Shown in pieces: positions 34,681-43,899 of a stretch of 64,000 nucleotides of DNA. This stretch comes from an uncultured Lachnospiraceae bacterium. Lineage in GTDB: Bacteria > Bacillota > Clostridia > Lachnospirales > Lachnospiraceae. Location of the stretch: assembly GCA_910585255.1 (NCBI GenBank), contig CAJUEI010000002.1, positions 1 to 64,000 of the forward strand, given 5' to 3'. Numbering within the stretch: position 1 is the first letter of the stretch; each line of letters opens with the position of its first letter. The notes beneath the pieces are model-generated. The model saw only the letters and a list, made by a program, of their open reading frames with translations, had not been told where the DNA came from and did no database searches. Both the position numbers and the translations under genes were made by a program.

Positions 34681-35877
34681 GTGAAATGGAATCATAAAGG
34701 ACATCAATTTGATAATCTGGGAAAACATTTTGAGCAGCGGAACAGGTTATACATATATGGAGCAGCAGAGTATGGAAAAAGATTTCTTGATATGCTTTGT
34801 ATGGCAAATTTAGCAGATATGGTTGATGGATTTCTTGATAAAGATATAAAAAAACAGGCAGATGGGTTTGAGGGGAAAAAGGTATTATCTCCAGATATTT
34901 TGTTTAAAAGTCATGAAGAAAAACATGTCATAATTGTAGCAATGAAAGAGCCCCATTATAGCTGGACCGTGACACGTCTGTGTCAAGCCGGCTATATGGA
35001 AAAGATTGATTTTTTTTGCTGGGATATATTTCGGGTTAATTTGAATGAGATTTATCTGCCGCTTTATGGATTATATACACAAAATAAAATTATAGTTTCA
35101 TCTGCTTGTTATATACCAAGTGATGCATGTAATTTATTGTGTCGTGATTGTCTGAATTTTACACCCTATATTAAAAAGTTTGAAAGTAAACCGTTAGATC
35201 AGGCTTGCCAAGATATAGATTTATTTTTTCAATGGATTGATTTTACGTTTCGCTATCAAATTTCTGGAGGAGAGCCATTATTATATAGAAATTTGAAAGA
35301 ATTGATTGAATATATTGGAGTCCATTATAGACAAAAGATTTATGTATTTGAGATCGTAATGAATGGTACAGTTATTCCATCTGATGAATTATGTCAATAT
35401 ATGAGTCAATATAATATGACAGTATGTTTGGATAATTATACAAAGACAATTCCAGAAAGTTTCAATCATCGAAAAGAAATTATCGAAAAACTAGAAAAAT
35501 ATCATGTAAAATGGATTGATAATACAGTAGAAGATTGGTTCGCCCTTAGAATTTTTGATACGGATCATTCGAATATGACAGAAGAGGAATTGATAGAATA
35601 TTTTGATCATTGTAATAATCCTTGGCATTATTATGAAAATGGAAAATTATATGCCTGTAATTTTGCAAGGTTTGCTGAAAGAGCAGAATTAAATAAAGAA
35701 ACAGAAAGCGTATATTTTGATTTACAGAATATGACACAAAATCGAAAAAAGGAATTAATGGAATTTTTATTTAATTATAATGAACTTGGGTATGTACAGC
35801 TATGTAAACGGTGTGCTGGGTGGGCTGATTTTAATGTGAATCGAGTGCCGGTTGCTTTACAATGCAGAGAGGATTAA
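34681..35877 (+). CDS. radical SAM enzyme with FGAG domain, paralogue 3
   Basis: A 398-residue protein with GTG start at 34681, beginning MKWNHKGHQFDNLG. Domain order is as in the other copies: LYIYGAAEYGKRFLDML module, then radical SAM core with Cys150-x3-Cys154-x2-Cys157 (CNLLCRDCLNF) and QISGGEPLLY, then the Cys set NPWHYYENGKLYACNFA and CKRCAGW. Differences between paralogues concentrate in the N-terminal module and in the segment between the GGE motif and the last cysteines, suggesting different partners or substrates. Confidence 0.85.
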   Translation: MKWNHKGHQFDNLGKHFEQRNRLYIYGAAEYGKRFLDMLCMANLADMVDGFLDKDIKKQADGFEGKKVLSPDILFKSHEEKHVIIVAMKEPHYSWTVTRLCQAGYMEKIDFFCWDIFRVNLNEIYLPLYGLYTQNKIIVSSACYIPSDACNLLCRDCLNFTPYIKKFESKPLDQACQDIDLFFQWIDFTFRYQISGGEPLLYRNLKELIEYIGVHYRQKIYVFEIVMNGTVIPSDELCQYMSQYNMTVCLDNYTKTIPESFNHRKEIIEKLEKYHVKWIDNTVEDWFALRIFDTDHSNMTEEELIEYFDHCNNPWHYYENGKLYACNFARFAERAELNKETESVYFDLQNMTQNRKKELMEFLFNYNELGYVQLCKRCAGWADFNVNRVPVALQCRED

Positions 35878-35880
35878 AGA

Positions 35881-36076
35881 ATGAAGTGGTTACATAAGGG
35901 AGAAGAGTTTGATTATTGGAAAGGATTATTTGGATCTTAGTTTCGATATTTTTAAAGAAATTATTTTTGAGTATTTATCTGGCTATACAGAGAAAGGACA
36001 TTTATCAGCTTGTGAAATGTGTAATGGATTATATGGTATCAATACAAAATATGTAGTACCAGGAGAACAAATATGA
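35881..36076 (+). pseudogene. remnant of a fourth radical SAM paralogue (internal deletion)
   Basis: ATG 35881 opens MKWLHKGEEFDYWKGLFG, the family start, and stops after 19 codons. A different frame from about 35932 then reads YLSGYTEKGHLSACEMCNG and ends at TGA 36074-36076, matching the C-terminal CKKC region of the paralogues. About 330 codons, including the whole radical SAM core, are gone. The terminal TGA overlaps the ATG of the next gene as ATGA, so the old translational coupling site survives. Confidence 0.85.
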
Positions 36077-36927
36077 AATATTTAATTTTGGGTGTAAATG
36101 GTATGGCAGGACATATGATTGCACTTTATTTAATGGAACAGGGAAATATGGTATATGGATTTGCAAGAAATAAAAGCAGTCTGCCATGTGAAATAATTTG
36201 CGGAGATGCAAGAGATCAGGACACAATTTTAAAACTATTAAAAGCAGATCAGTTTGATTATGTAATTAATGCAATCGGGATATTGAATCAGGCAGTAGAA
36301 AGAGATTTGGCAGATGGAATTTGGATTAATAGTGTATTGCCGCATTTTTTGGCAAAACATCTAAAGGAAAGTAAAACAAAGTTAATTCATATCAGTAGTG
36401 ATTGTGTATTTCAAGGTACAAAAGGAAACTATAAAGAAAAAGATACTCCAGATGCAGAATCTTTTTATGGACGCAGCAAAGCATTGGGAGAAATAATCGA
36501 TACCACTAATTTAACAATAAGAACCTCTATTGTAGGACCAGAATTAAAGAAAAATGGAGTTGGATTATTTCATTGGTTTATGTCACAGGATGAAGCAGAA
36601 GGTTATCAAAAAGTGCTTTGGTCTGGTGTTACAACATTACAATTAGCAAAAACAATTGCTGCAGATGCACAGTTATCTCAGACTGGATTATATCATTTGG
36701 TCAATAATCAGTTGATCAGTAAATATGATTTGCTTTGCCTATTTAATCAGTATTGCAGAAGAAGTCCGATTACGATTAACAGCAATACAACTGTCTGCAG
36801 TAATAAAACATTGCTCAATACTCGTAATAAAAATATTTTTGAAGTGCCGTCTTATAGAGAAATGATAAAAGAAATGGCGGATTGGATTCAGAATCATGCT
36901 TATTTATATCAGCAGTACATAATGTAG
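36073..36927 (+). CDS. RmlD-like NDP-sugar 4-reductase (SDR family)
   Basis: A 284-residue short-chain dehydrogenase. It has the NAD(P) motif YLILGVNGMAGHMI (Gly-rich, residues 3-15), the INAIGIL segment, ISSDCVF, and the catalytic YGRSK (Tyr-x3-Lys). It resembles RmlD and, with the neighbouring WecB-like and FnlA/CapE-like genes, probably reduces a 4-keto-6-deoxy UDP-HexNAc. It lacks the cupin tail of CapF-type reductases, which fits better with the L-RhaNAc/L-QuiNAc branch than with L-FucNAc. The exact sugar is inferred. Confidence 0.78.
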   Translation: MKYLILGVNGMAGHMIALYLMEQGNMVYGFARNKSSLPCEIICGDARDQDTILKLLKADQFDYVINAIGILNQAVERDLADGIWINSVLPHFLAKHLKESKTKLIHISSDCVFQGTKGNYKEKDTPDAESFYGRSKALGEIIDTTNLTIRTSIVGPELKKNGVGLFHWFMSQDEAEGYQKVLWSGVTTLQLAKTIAADAQLSQTGLYHLVNNQLISKYDLLCLFNQYCRRSPITINSNTTVCSNKTLLNTRNKNIFEVPSYREMIKEMADWIQNHAYLYQQYIM

Positions 36928-36939
36928 GAGGCAGTTAAG

Positions 36940-38097
36940 TTGAAAAAATTAAAGGTAATGACGATTGTAGGAACCAGACCAGAATTAATAAGACTTTCTG
37001 AAATTATCAAAAAGGCAGATCTGTTTTTTGAACACAGATTCGTTCATACTGGACAGAATTATGATAAACGTTTGAATGATATTTTTTATGAAGACCTTGG
37101 TATTCGCAGACCGGATTATTATCTGAAAGCCGTAGGAACAAATCTGGGAGAAACCATTGGAAATATTATTTCTAAGTCCTATCAAATTATGCAGCAGGAG
37201 CAGCCAGATGCACTTTTGATTTTAGGAGATACCAATTCTTCGCTTGCAGCAATTTCAGCGAAACGCTTAAAGATACCAATTTTTCATATGGAGGCGGGAA
37301 ACCGGTGTTTTGATGAAAATCTTCCAGAAGAGATTAATCGAAGAATTGTTGATCATATTTCTGATATGAATTTGCCTTATACGGAACATGCCAGACGCTA
37401 TCTGATAGCAGAAGGGATAAAAAAAGAATATATTTATGTAACAGGTTCTCCGATGAAAGAAGTAATAAAAACACATAAAAAAGAAATACAATCAAGCTCT
37501 GTCTTAGAAAGACTGCAGCTTGAATCAGGAAAATACATTGTTCTATCAGCACATAGAGAAGAAAATATCGATCATATTAAAAATTTTGAAAGTTTGATGG
37601 GGGCAGTAAATACAATGGCAGAGTATTATCAGATGCCGGTAGTTTATTCCCTTCATCCTAGAAGTGCAAAATGGATAGAAAAAAGAAAATATTCCTTTCA
37701 TCCGCTTGTAAGACCAGTACCGCCTTTTCCGTTTACGGATTATAGTAAATTAATGCAAAATAGTTATTGTGTTGTTTCAGACAGCGGAACCATGCCAGAA
37801 GAAGCAGCGATTAGTCACTTTCCGGCAGTTTGTATTCGAACTTCTACCGAACGCCCGGAAAGTTTAGAGAAAGGTTGTTTTATAATGGGAGGTATTACAG
37901 AAGAATCTTTGCTTCAGGCAGTAGATATGGCGGTTCATTTATCAAAGATGCAGGATTATGGAGAAACTGTATTAGATTATAATACAGAGACGGTATCATC
38001 TGTAGTAATTCGATTAATTCAAAGCTATACAAAAATGATAGATGATAAAATCTGGAGGAAACAAGAATGGGAATATTTACAGGAAAAACACTTATGA
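36940..38097 (+). CDS. wecB: UDP-N-acetylglucosamine 2-epimerase family (WecB-like)
   Basis: A 385-residue non-hydrolysing UDP-HexNAc 2-epimerase with TTG start 36940 behind GTAGGAGGCAG. Family motifs are VMTIVGTRPELIRLS, HTGQNYD, GDTNSSLAA, HMEAGNRCFD, NRRIVDHISD and SDSGTMPEEAAI. In this setting it may act as the last step on UDP-L-RhaNAc (giving UDP-L-QuiNAc) or on a talosamine intermediate (giving L-FucNAc), rather than on UDP-GlcNAc itself. Its end overlaps the next gene by 31 bp. Confidence 0.88.
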   Translation: MKKLKVMTIVGTRPELIRLSEIIKKADLFFEHRFVHTGQNYDKRLNDIFYEDLGIRRPDYYLKAVGTNLGETIGNIISKSYQIMQQEQPDALLILGDTNSSLAAISAKRLKIPIFHMEAGNRCFDENLPEEINRRIVDHISDMNLPYTEHARRYLIAEGIKKEYIYVTGSPMKEVIKTHKKEIQSSSVLERLQLESGKYIVLSAHREENIDHIKNFESLMGAVNTMAEYYQMPVVYSLHPRSAKWIEKRKYSFHPLVRPVPPFPFTDYSKLMQNSYCVVSDSGTMPEEAAISHFPAVCIRTSTERPESLEKGCFIMGGITEESLLQAVDMAVHLSKMQDYGETVLDYNTETVSSVVIRLIQSYTKMIDDKIWRKQEWEYLQEKHL

Positions 38098-39077
38098 TTA
38101 CAGGAGGAACCGGTTCTTTTGGACATGCTGTATTAAATCGGTTTTTAGATACTGATATTGGAGAAATTCGTATATTTTCCAGAGATGAAAAGAAGCAGGA
38201 CGATATGCGGAAAGAGTATCATCATTCTAAAATAAAATTTTATATTGGAGATGTAAGAGATCTTCACAGTATTGAAAATGCTATAAAAGGGGTAGACTTT
38301 ATTTTTAGTGCAGCAGCTTTAAAACAGGTTCCATCGTGTGAATTTTTTCCAATGGAAGCAGTCAAGACTAATATTTATGGAACAGAAAATGTATTGACAG
38401 CAGCAATCCATGAAGGAGTAAAAAAAGTAATTTGTCTTTCTACTGATAAAGCAGCTTATCCGATTAATGCAATGGGAATCAGCAAAGCAATGATGGAACG
38501 TATTTTTGTTGCAAAGTCAAGAACGACAGAGAGTACGGTAATATGCGGAACCAGATATGGAAATGTTATGTGTTCAAGAGGCTCTGTTATCCCATTATTT
38601 ATTGAGCAGATAAAGACAGGAAAACCGATTACCATAACCGATCCAACAATGACAAGATTTTTAATGAGTCTTGAGGAAGCGGTTGATTTGGTTTTATTTG
38701 CTTTTGAATATGCACAGGCAGGAGATATTATGGTGCAGAAGGCACCAGCCTGTACAATTGAAACATTAGCACAGGCCGTAAGAGAATTATTTCATGATAA
38801 AAATAAAGTTCAGTATATCGGAATTCGACATGGAGAAAAAAAGGCAGAAACACTTTTAACAAAAGAAGAATGTATGCATGCATTTGATTTGGGGAATTTT
38901 TATCGTGTGCCTGCTGATAACCGAGACTTAAATTATGGAAAATATTATGAAAGCGGAAAAATTACAGAAACTGAGCGAAAAGAATTTACTTCGGATAATA
39001 CAACAAGATTAAATGTAGAACAAGTAAAACAAAAATTATTATCATTAGATTATGTGAAACAAGCATTAGAGCATTGA
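38067..39077 (+). CDS. UDP-GlcNAc 4,6-dehydratase/5-epimerase-like (CapE/FnlA/WbjB family)
   Basis: A 336-residue extended SDR. It has TGGTGSFGHAVLNRF at the start, a Lys in the place of the catalytic Tyr region (MGISKAMMER) as in dehydratases of the FlaA1/CapE group, and TRYGNVMCSRGSVIPLF. The enzyme begins the route from UDP-GlcNAc to UDP-2,6-dideoxy-L-HexNAc. With the two previous genes it makes a three-enzyme pathway for an L-amino sugar precursor. It starts inside the end of the WecB-like gene, showing tight coupling. Confidence 0.88.
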   Translation: MGIFTGKTLMITGGTGSFGHAVLNRFLDTDIGEIRIFSRDEKKQDDMRKEYHHSKIKFYIGDVRDLHSIENAIKGVDFIFSAAALKQVPSCEFFPMEAVKTNIYGTENVLTAAIHEGVKKVICLSTDKAAYPINAMGISKAMMERIFVAKSRTTESTVICGTRYGNVMCSRGSVIPLFIEQIKTGKPITITDPTMTRFLMSLEEAVDLVLFAFEYAQAGDIMVQKAPACTIETLAQAVRELFHDKNKVQYIGIRHGEKKAETLLTKEECMHAFDLGNFYRVPADNRDLNYGKYYESGKITETERKEFTSDNTTRLNVEQVKQKLLSLDYVKQALEH

Positions 39078-39089
39078 TAGATATATGGT

Positions 39090-41171
39090 ATGAGGGATAA
39101 TATATTGGAGAAATTAAAAGAATTTTTTCAAAACTATAAAGGAAAAAAAACAGCAATATATGGTTTAGGAGCAGAAACAGAAAAAGTTTTATCAGAGTTG
39201 GATGGATATTTAGAAATATTTGGTCTATTAGATGGTTTTCAAGAACAGGGCATATTATATGGAAAGCCGATTCTTTCGCTTTCTGAAGCAGTCAAAGAAC
39301 AGGCAGTGCTTATTATAGCAGCAGCACGTCCCGCATCCTGTCGTGTCATTGCAGAAAGAGTAAGAGAGACTTGTATAAAAAATAAGATTGATCTAATTGA
39401 TACACGAGGTAAAAATTTACTTTTATCTAATAATATAACCTATGATTTGAAACAGATAGAAGGAATGACTAAAAAAGAATTTATAGATGAAATTAATCGT
39501 GCAGAGGTAGTAAGTTTTGATTTGTTTGATACACTAATGATGCGGCAGACTCTGATATCGGAGGATGTATGTGAATATGTCGATTTAAAACTAAAAGAAA
39601 GAGGAATTGAGATAGAAGATTTTTGTAAAAAACGCCTTAAAATAGAAAAAGAATTATCTCGGTATTCTGCCCCGTCTATTTTAGAAATCTATCAAAATTT
39701 ATTTGCTCATGAAAAAGAAAAACGTATTACAGCAAAAGAAGCGGCAGATTTAGAGTGGCAGATAGATGCAGCATTAATTATTCCTAGAAGAGAAGTAATA
39801 GCTCTTTTACAGTATGCCAATACAAAAGGAAAAGAGATATATTTTATATCAGATTCTTATTATAGTAAGAAGAAATTGTTAATACTGATGAAAAAATGTG
39901 GAATAACAGGATTAGAGAATGTTATTTCTTCTAGTGACTATAAGAAAAGTAAGACACAGGGGCTGTTCGGTTTTTTAAAAGAAAAAATAGGAAAAAAGAA
40001 ATGGTTGCATATTGGAGATGATCCTATAACTGATGAAGCATGTGCAAAAAAAGAAAAAGGAAGAGTATGCCGACTTTATAGTAGTTTTGATTTATTTGAA
40101 TCGGTTGGCTATTTGGGAATGAGAGAATATTTGGATTCCTTATCGGCACGTTTTAAGATAGGAATGTTTATTGCTTGTATTTTTAATAATCCTTTTCAAT
40201 TTGAAACAATAGATAAAAAGATATATGTAGAAGATGCAGGTGCAGTTGGTTATTTATTTTGTGCACCGATTATTACAGATTTTATGTTTTGGTTTCAGAA
40301 AAATATACAAACCTATCATTTAAAAAATATATGGTTTTGTGCCAGAGACGGTTATTTTATTCAAAAATTATATCATAAATTAGTACCAAAACAAACAAGC
40401 ATTTATTTTTTAACATCACGAACGGCTGCAATTCGGGCAGGGGTAGAAAGTGAACAGGATATAGAAACGATAGATAAAATGAAATTCAGCGGTTCTGTCG
40501 AGGAAAATCTAAAAGAGCGTTTTGGAATTTTGCCAAAAAATAATTTAGACAGACAAACAGAGCAAGACGGACTGCAGGCATATAAAGCAGTTATTCTAAA
40601 AAGTGCCAAAAAAGCAAGAAGAAATTATAAAACCTATATAAATAAACTGCATATACAAAAAGGAGAGATTGCTTTTTTTGATTTTGTTGCCAAGGGAACT
40701 GTTCAGATGTATGTACAGAGGTTAATAAACTATCATCTAAAAGGATTCTATTTTTTACGATTAGAATCCGAGCAGACAGAAGAGAAGAATTTAGATATTC
40801 AAGCTTTTTATACAAAAGAGAAAAAGGAAGGAACTATTATTTTCGATTGTTATTATATTCTTGAAACCCTGCTGACCTCACCGTTTCCCTCTGTACAGCA
40901 GTTTGATAAAAAAGGAAAACCAATTTATGCAAAAGAAACCAGAACAGAACAGCAGATGCGGTGTTTGCAGAAAATGCAAAATGGAGTTTGGGAGTATTTT
41001 AAAACATATCTTGCATTATGTCCTGTTACACAAAGAATGGAACAGAAGGAATTGGATGAAACACTTCTTTCTTTTATACATAAATTTTGTATTACGGATG
41101 AAGATTTCTTACATATGGTGATAGAAGATCCCTTTTTTAATAGAATGACAAAAGTAACAGAGGTACTTTAG
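39090..41171 (+). CDS. HAD-type hydrolase with N-terminal FGAG domain
   Basis: A 693-residue protein. Residues ~15-110 contain the same Rossmann-like module (KTAIYGLGAETEKVL, FGLLDGFQEQG). From ~155 comes a HAD fold with motif I SFDLFDTLM, motif II FISDSYY and motif III KTQG/IGDDPITDEACA. The C-terminal ~350 residues are a further domain seen in large HAD proteins of polysaccharide clusters (WFCARDGYFIQKLY). Substrate is unknown; it might act on a phosphorylated sugar or polyol or have transferase activity. It is located between sugar-nucleotide genes and the Rpe/TarI/TarJ group. Confidence 0.75.
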   Translation: MRDNILEKLKEFFQNYKGKKTAIYGLGAETEKVLSELDGYLEIFGLLDGFQEQGILYGKPILSLSEAVKEQAVLIIAAARPASCRVIAERVRETCIKNKIDLIDTRGKNLLLSNNITYDLKQIEGMTKKEFIDEINRAEVVSFDLFDTLMMRQTLISEDVCEYVDLKLKERGIEIEDFCKKRLKIEKELSRYSAPSILEIYQNLFAHEKEKRITAKEAADLEWQIDAALIIPRREVIALLQYANTKGKEIYFISDSYYSKKKLLILMKKCGITGLENVISSSDYKKSKTQGLFGFLKEKIGKKKWLHIGDDPITDEACAKKEKGRVCRLYSSFDLFESVGYLGMREYLDSLSARFKIGMFIACIFNNPFQFETIDKKIYVEDAGAVGYLFCAPIITDFMFWFQKNIQTYHLKNIWFCARDGYFIQKLYHKLVPKQTSIYFLTSRTAAIRAGVESEQDIETIDKMKFSGSVEENLKERFGILPKNNLDRQTEQDGLQAYKAVILKSAKKARRNYKTYINKLHIQKGEIAFFDFVAKGTVQMYVQRLINYHLKGFYFLRLESEQTEEKNLDIQAFYTKEKKEGTIIFDCYYILETLLTSPFPSVQQFDKKGKPIYAKETRTEQQMRCLQKMQNGVWEYFKTYLALCPVTQRMEQKELDETLLSFIHKFCITDEDFLHMVIEDPFFNRMTKVTEVL

Positions 41172-41189
41172 AAAAGAAAGGTGAGAGTA

Positions 41190-41852
41190 ATGCAGATTGA
41201 GTTAATGGCTTCTATGATGTGTGCAAATTATGGAAATTTAGAAACAGAAGTGAGAAATCTAGAAGAGGGAGGCATTGATTCTTTTCATATAGATATTATG
41301 GACGGCAGGTTTGTACCAAATTTTGCTATGTCATTAAATGATTTAACCTATATAGCAGATACAACGAAAACGCCAATTGATATTCATTTAATGATTGAAC
41401 ATCCCAATAACAATATCCAATTATTTTTAGATCATCTTAGAGTAGGCGATACCGTTTATATTCATCCAGAAGCAGAATATCATCCTTCTACAACACTGCA
41501 GAAAGTAATTAATGCCGGAATGATACCAGGAATTGCAATTAATCCTGGAACAAGTGTAGAAACTGTATTTGAGATGCTTCGTATTGTAAAAAAGGTATTA
41601 GTAATGTCCGTTAATCCAGGAAATGCCGGGCAGATGTATCTGCCCTATGTAGGAAAAAAGATAATTAAATTACTTTCTTTAAAAGAAGATATGGATTTTG
41701 AGATTTATTGGGACGGAGCCTGCAGTGCAGATAAAATAATGGAATATGCCCCAAAGGGTGTAAAAGGTTTTGTACTTGGAACAACGCTTCTTTTTGGCAG
41801 AACCATATCATATCAAGAAATCATAAAAAATATTCGCCATTTACAATTTTAA
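41190..41852 (+). CDS. ribulose-phosphate 3-epimerase family protein
   Basis: The start is placed at ATG 41190 because AAAGGTGAG lies 8 bp before it; GTG 41181 is possible. The ~220-residue TIM barrel has the epimerase signatures FHIDIMDGRFVPNF, IHLMIEHP, AINPGTS, and MSVNPGNAGQ. The second catalytic Asp is in YWDGACS, an unusual variant of VDGG. Context with TarI- and TarJ-like genes suggests it supplies ribulose 5-phosphate or a related pentulose phosphate for CDP-polyol synthesis, rather than being the housekeeping Rpe. Confidence 0.82.
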   Translation: MQIELMASMMCANYGNLETEVRNLEEGGIDSFHIDIMDGRFVPNFAMSLNDLTYIADTTKTPIDIHLMIEHPNNNIQLFLDHLRVGDTVYIHPEAEYHPSTTLQKVINAGMIPGIAINPGTSVETVFEMLRIVKKVLVMSVNPGNAGQMYLPYVGKKIIKLLSLKEDMDFEIYWDGACSADKIMEYAPKGVKGFVLGTTLLFGRTISYQEIIKNIRHLQF

Positions 41853-41871
41853 AGTATAGGAGTGTGATTTT

Positions 41872-42576
41872 GTGAATATTGCAGTTATCTTATCTGGTGG
41901 TTCCGGTATAAGAATCGGCTCTGCTGTTCCAAAACAATATATAGAAATAGAAAAGAAACCCATAATCTCCTATTGTATTGAACAATTCTCTGCTCATAGA
42001 AAGATTGATAAAATCCAGATAGTCGCAGCTTTAAACTGGCAGAACCAAATTCAAAAATGGCTAAAGACAGCCGACAGGCAAAAAAAATTTAATGGTTTTT
42101 CTATTCCGGGAGAAAACCGGCAGCTTTCGATTTTACATGCATTAGAGGATATTATAAAATATGCAGAAGAATCGGACTATGTTATGATTCATGATGCAGC
42201 CAGACCGCTGCTGACAGAAAAACAGATAACCGAGTGTTTAGAGGCAGCAGCCGGACATGATGGAGTCCTTCCTGTTATACCAATAAAAGATACCATCTAT
42301 CAAAGCAAAAATAAAACAACCATAGATTCTTTATTAAACCGAGACGAGTTTTTTGCAGGACAGGCACCGGAAGTATTTCGTCTAGGAACCTATTATCAAG
42401 CAAATAAAAAATTACTGCCGAATCAAATATTAGAAATAACAGGTTCTACTGAAGCAGCCATTAGAAGCGGAATGGATATCGTTTTAATTCCGGGTGATGA
42501 GAGAAATTTTAAAATTACCACTAAAGCAGATTTAGAACAATTTCGCTGTATAATAGAAAAAAGAATAGAAAGATAA
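41872..42576 (+). CDS. tarI: IspD/TarI-family cytidylyltransferase
   Basis: A 234-residue nucleotidyltransferase with GTG start 41872 behind TAGGAGTG. It has ILSGGSGIRIGSAVPKQYIEI (CTP-binding loop), MIHDAARPLLTE, IKDTIY and STEAAIRSG. IspD and TarI are close relatives; the immediate TarJ-like neighbour and the sugar cluster favour ribitol-5-phosphate cytidylyltransferase (CDP-ribitol synthesis). If IspD instead, it would be a housekeeping isoprenoid enzyme out of place. Confidence 0.8.
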   Translation: MNIAVILSGGSGIRIGSAVPKQYIEIEKKPIISYCIEQFSAHRKIDKIQIVAALNWQNQIQKWLKTADRQKKFNGFSIPGENRQLSILHALEDIIKYAEESDYVMIHDAARPLLTEKQITECLEAAAGHDGVLPVIPIKDTIYQSKNKTTIDSLLNRDEFFAGQAPEVFRLGTYYQANKKLLPNQILEITGSTEAAIRSGMDIVLIPGDERNFKITTKADLEQFRCIIEKRIER

Positions 42577-42584
42577 AAAATAAA

Positions 42585-43697
42585 ATGAATCAATTAATGA
42601 AAGCATGGGTATTACATAACATCAATCAATTTTATTTAGAAACCATACCAATCCCTCAATTAAGGAAGAAAGAAGTATTAGTTTCTGTAAAGGCAGCTGG
42701 TATTTGCGGCTCAGATATTCCAAGAATATATCAAGCCGGCACCTATTCGTATCCGTTAATTCCAGGACATGAATGTTCCGGGACAGTAGAAAAGCTAGGA
42801 GAACAGGCAGATAAAAAATGGCAGGGAAAAAGAGTAGGAATTTTTCCGTTAATCCCTTGTATGACCTGTATATTTTGTCAAAAGAAACAATATGAACTGT
42901 GCAGAAACTACAGCTATTTAGGTTCTAGAAGAAATGGAGGCTTTGCAGAATATATAGTAGTTCCAGAAGATAATCTAATCGAACTGCCGGAACAAATTTC
43001 TGATCGGGAGGCTGCCATATTAGAGCCTATGGCAGTTGCTGTACATGCGATAAGAAGGACACTCCTTTCTATAAAAAATCCAGCAGCAGAAAATCTTTTA
43101 AACAACAATGCTATACCAAACTATATCGTAATATATGGACTTGGTACAATTGGCATGAGTATTCTTTTATTTTTAATAAACGAAAACAAAAATAATAAAT
43201 TCCAAAAAATTATGGCAGTTGGAAATAAAGAAATTCAAAAACAAACCATATTAAAAATAGGATTACCAAAAGAGTGCTATTGTGACAGTCGAAAAGAAGA
43301 TGCCAAACAATGGATTCTAGAACAAACCGAAGGAAGAGGAGCCGATATCGTTTTTGAGTGTATCGGAAAAAATCTATCGATTGCACAAGCAGTTGCTGTC
43401 GCTGCTCCATTGGGGCGAGTTTGTTTAGTTGGAAATCCCTATACAGATATACGATTAGAAAAAGCAATATATGGAAAGATTTTACGAAACCAGCTAATAA
43501 TAACAGGAATATGGAATTCCTCTTTTACACATCAATTAGAAGATGATTGGCATTATGTAATAGAACAGATTATTCAGAAAAAAGTAAAACCAGATCTCTT
43601 AATTTCTCACCAATTTAAACTAGAGGAATTAGAAAAAGGAATTCAAATTATAAGAGAAAAATCAGAAGATTATCTAAAAATTATTATGAATAATTAA
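42585..43697 (+). CDS. tarJ: TarJ-like zinc alcohol dehydrogenase (ribulose-5-phosphate reductase)
   Basis: A 370-residue MDR-family dehydrogenase. The zinc-binding residues are in KAAGICGSDIPR, PGHECSGTV, and the structural zinc four-Cys lobe is CMTCIFCQKKQYELC. The Rossmann motif is IYGLGTIGMSIL. TarJ reduces ribulose 5-phosphate to ribitol 5-phosphate before TarI activates it. Eight bp separate it from tarI. It is the last gene of the 18 kb block; a family A repeat follows. Confidence 0.8.
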   Translation: MNQLMKAWVLHNINQFYLETIPIPQLRKKEVLVSVKAAGICGSDIPRIYQAGTYSYPLIPGHECSGTVEKLGEQADKKWQGKRVGIFPLIPCMTCIFCQKKQYELCRNYSYLGSRRNGGFAEYIVVPEDNLIELPEQISDREAAILEPMAVAVHAIRRTLLSIKNPAAENLLNNNAIPNYIVIYGLGTIGMSILLFLINENKNNKFQKIMAVGNKEIQKQTILKIGLPKECYCDSRKEDAKQWILEQTEGRGADIVFECIGKNLSIAQAVAVAAPLGRVCLVGNPYTDIRLEKAIYGKILRNQLIITGIWNSSFTHQLEDDWHYVIEQIIQKKVKPDLLISHQFKLEELEKGIQIIREKSEDYLKIIMNN

Positions 43698-43899
43698 AAA
43701 AAATTATATTATAAAAAACGATCCATAAAAAACAAAAAAATCTGCTGCAAAATATAATAATTCTAAAATATATGGTAATAATATCAGAAATATTGTATAA
43801 CAAATAATATAAAATTATAATTTTAAAACGAATTATTTTTATATAAAAATAAAGTATTTTTATTATTTTTAAAAGTATTTTTTCCTGTATTTACCTGAA

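Noticed and set aside
43737..43800. Another copy of the hairpin seen at 3870-3963
   Set aside because: Only the CTGCTG and AAAATATAA part is similar and no matching right arm is found.
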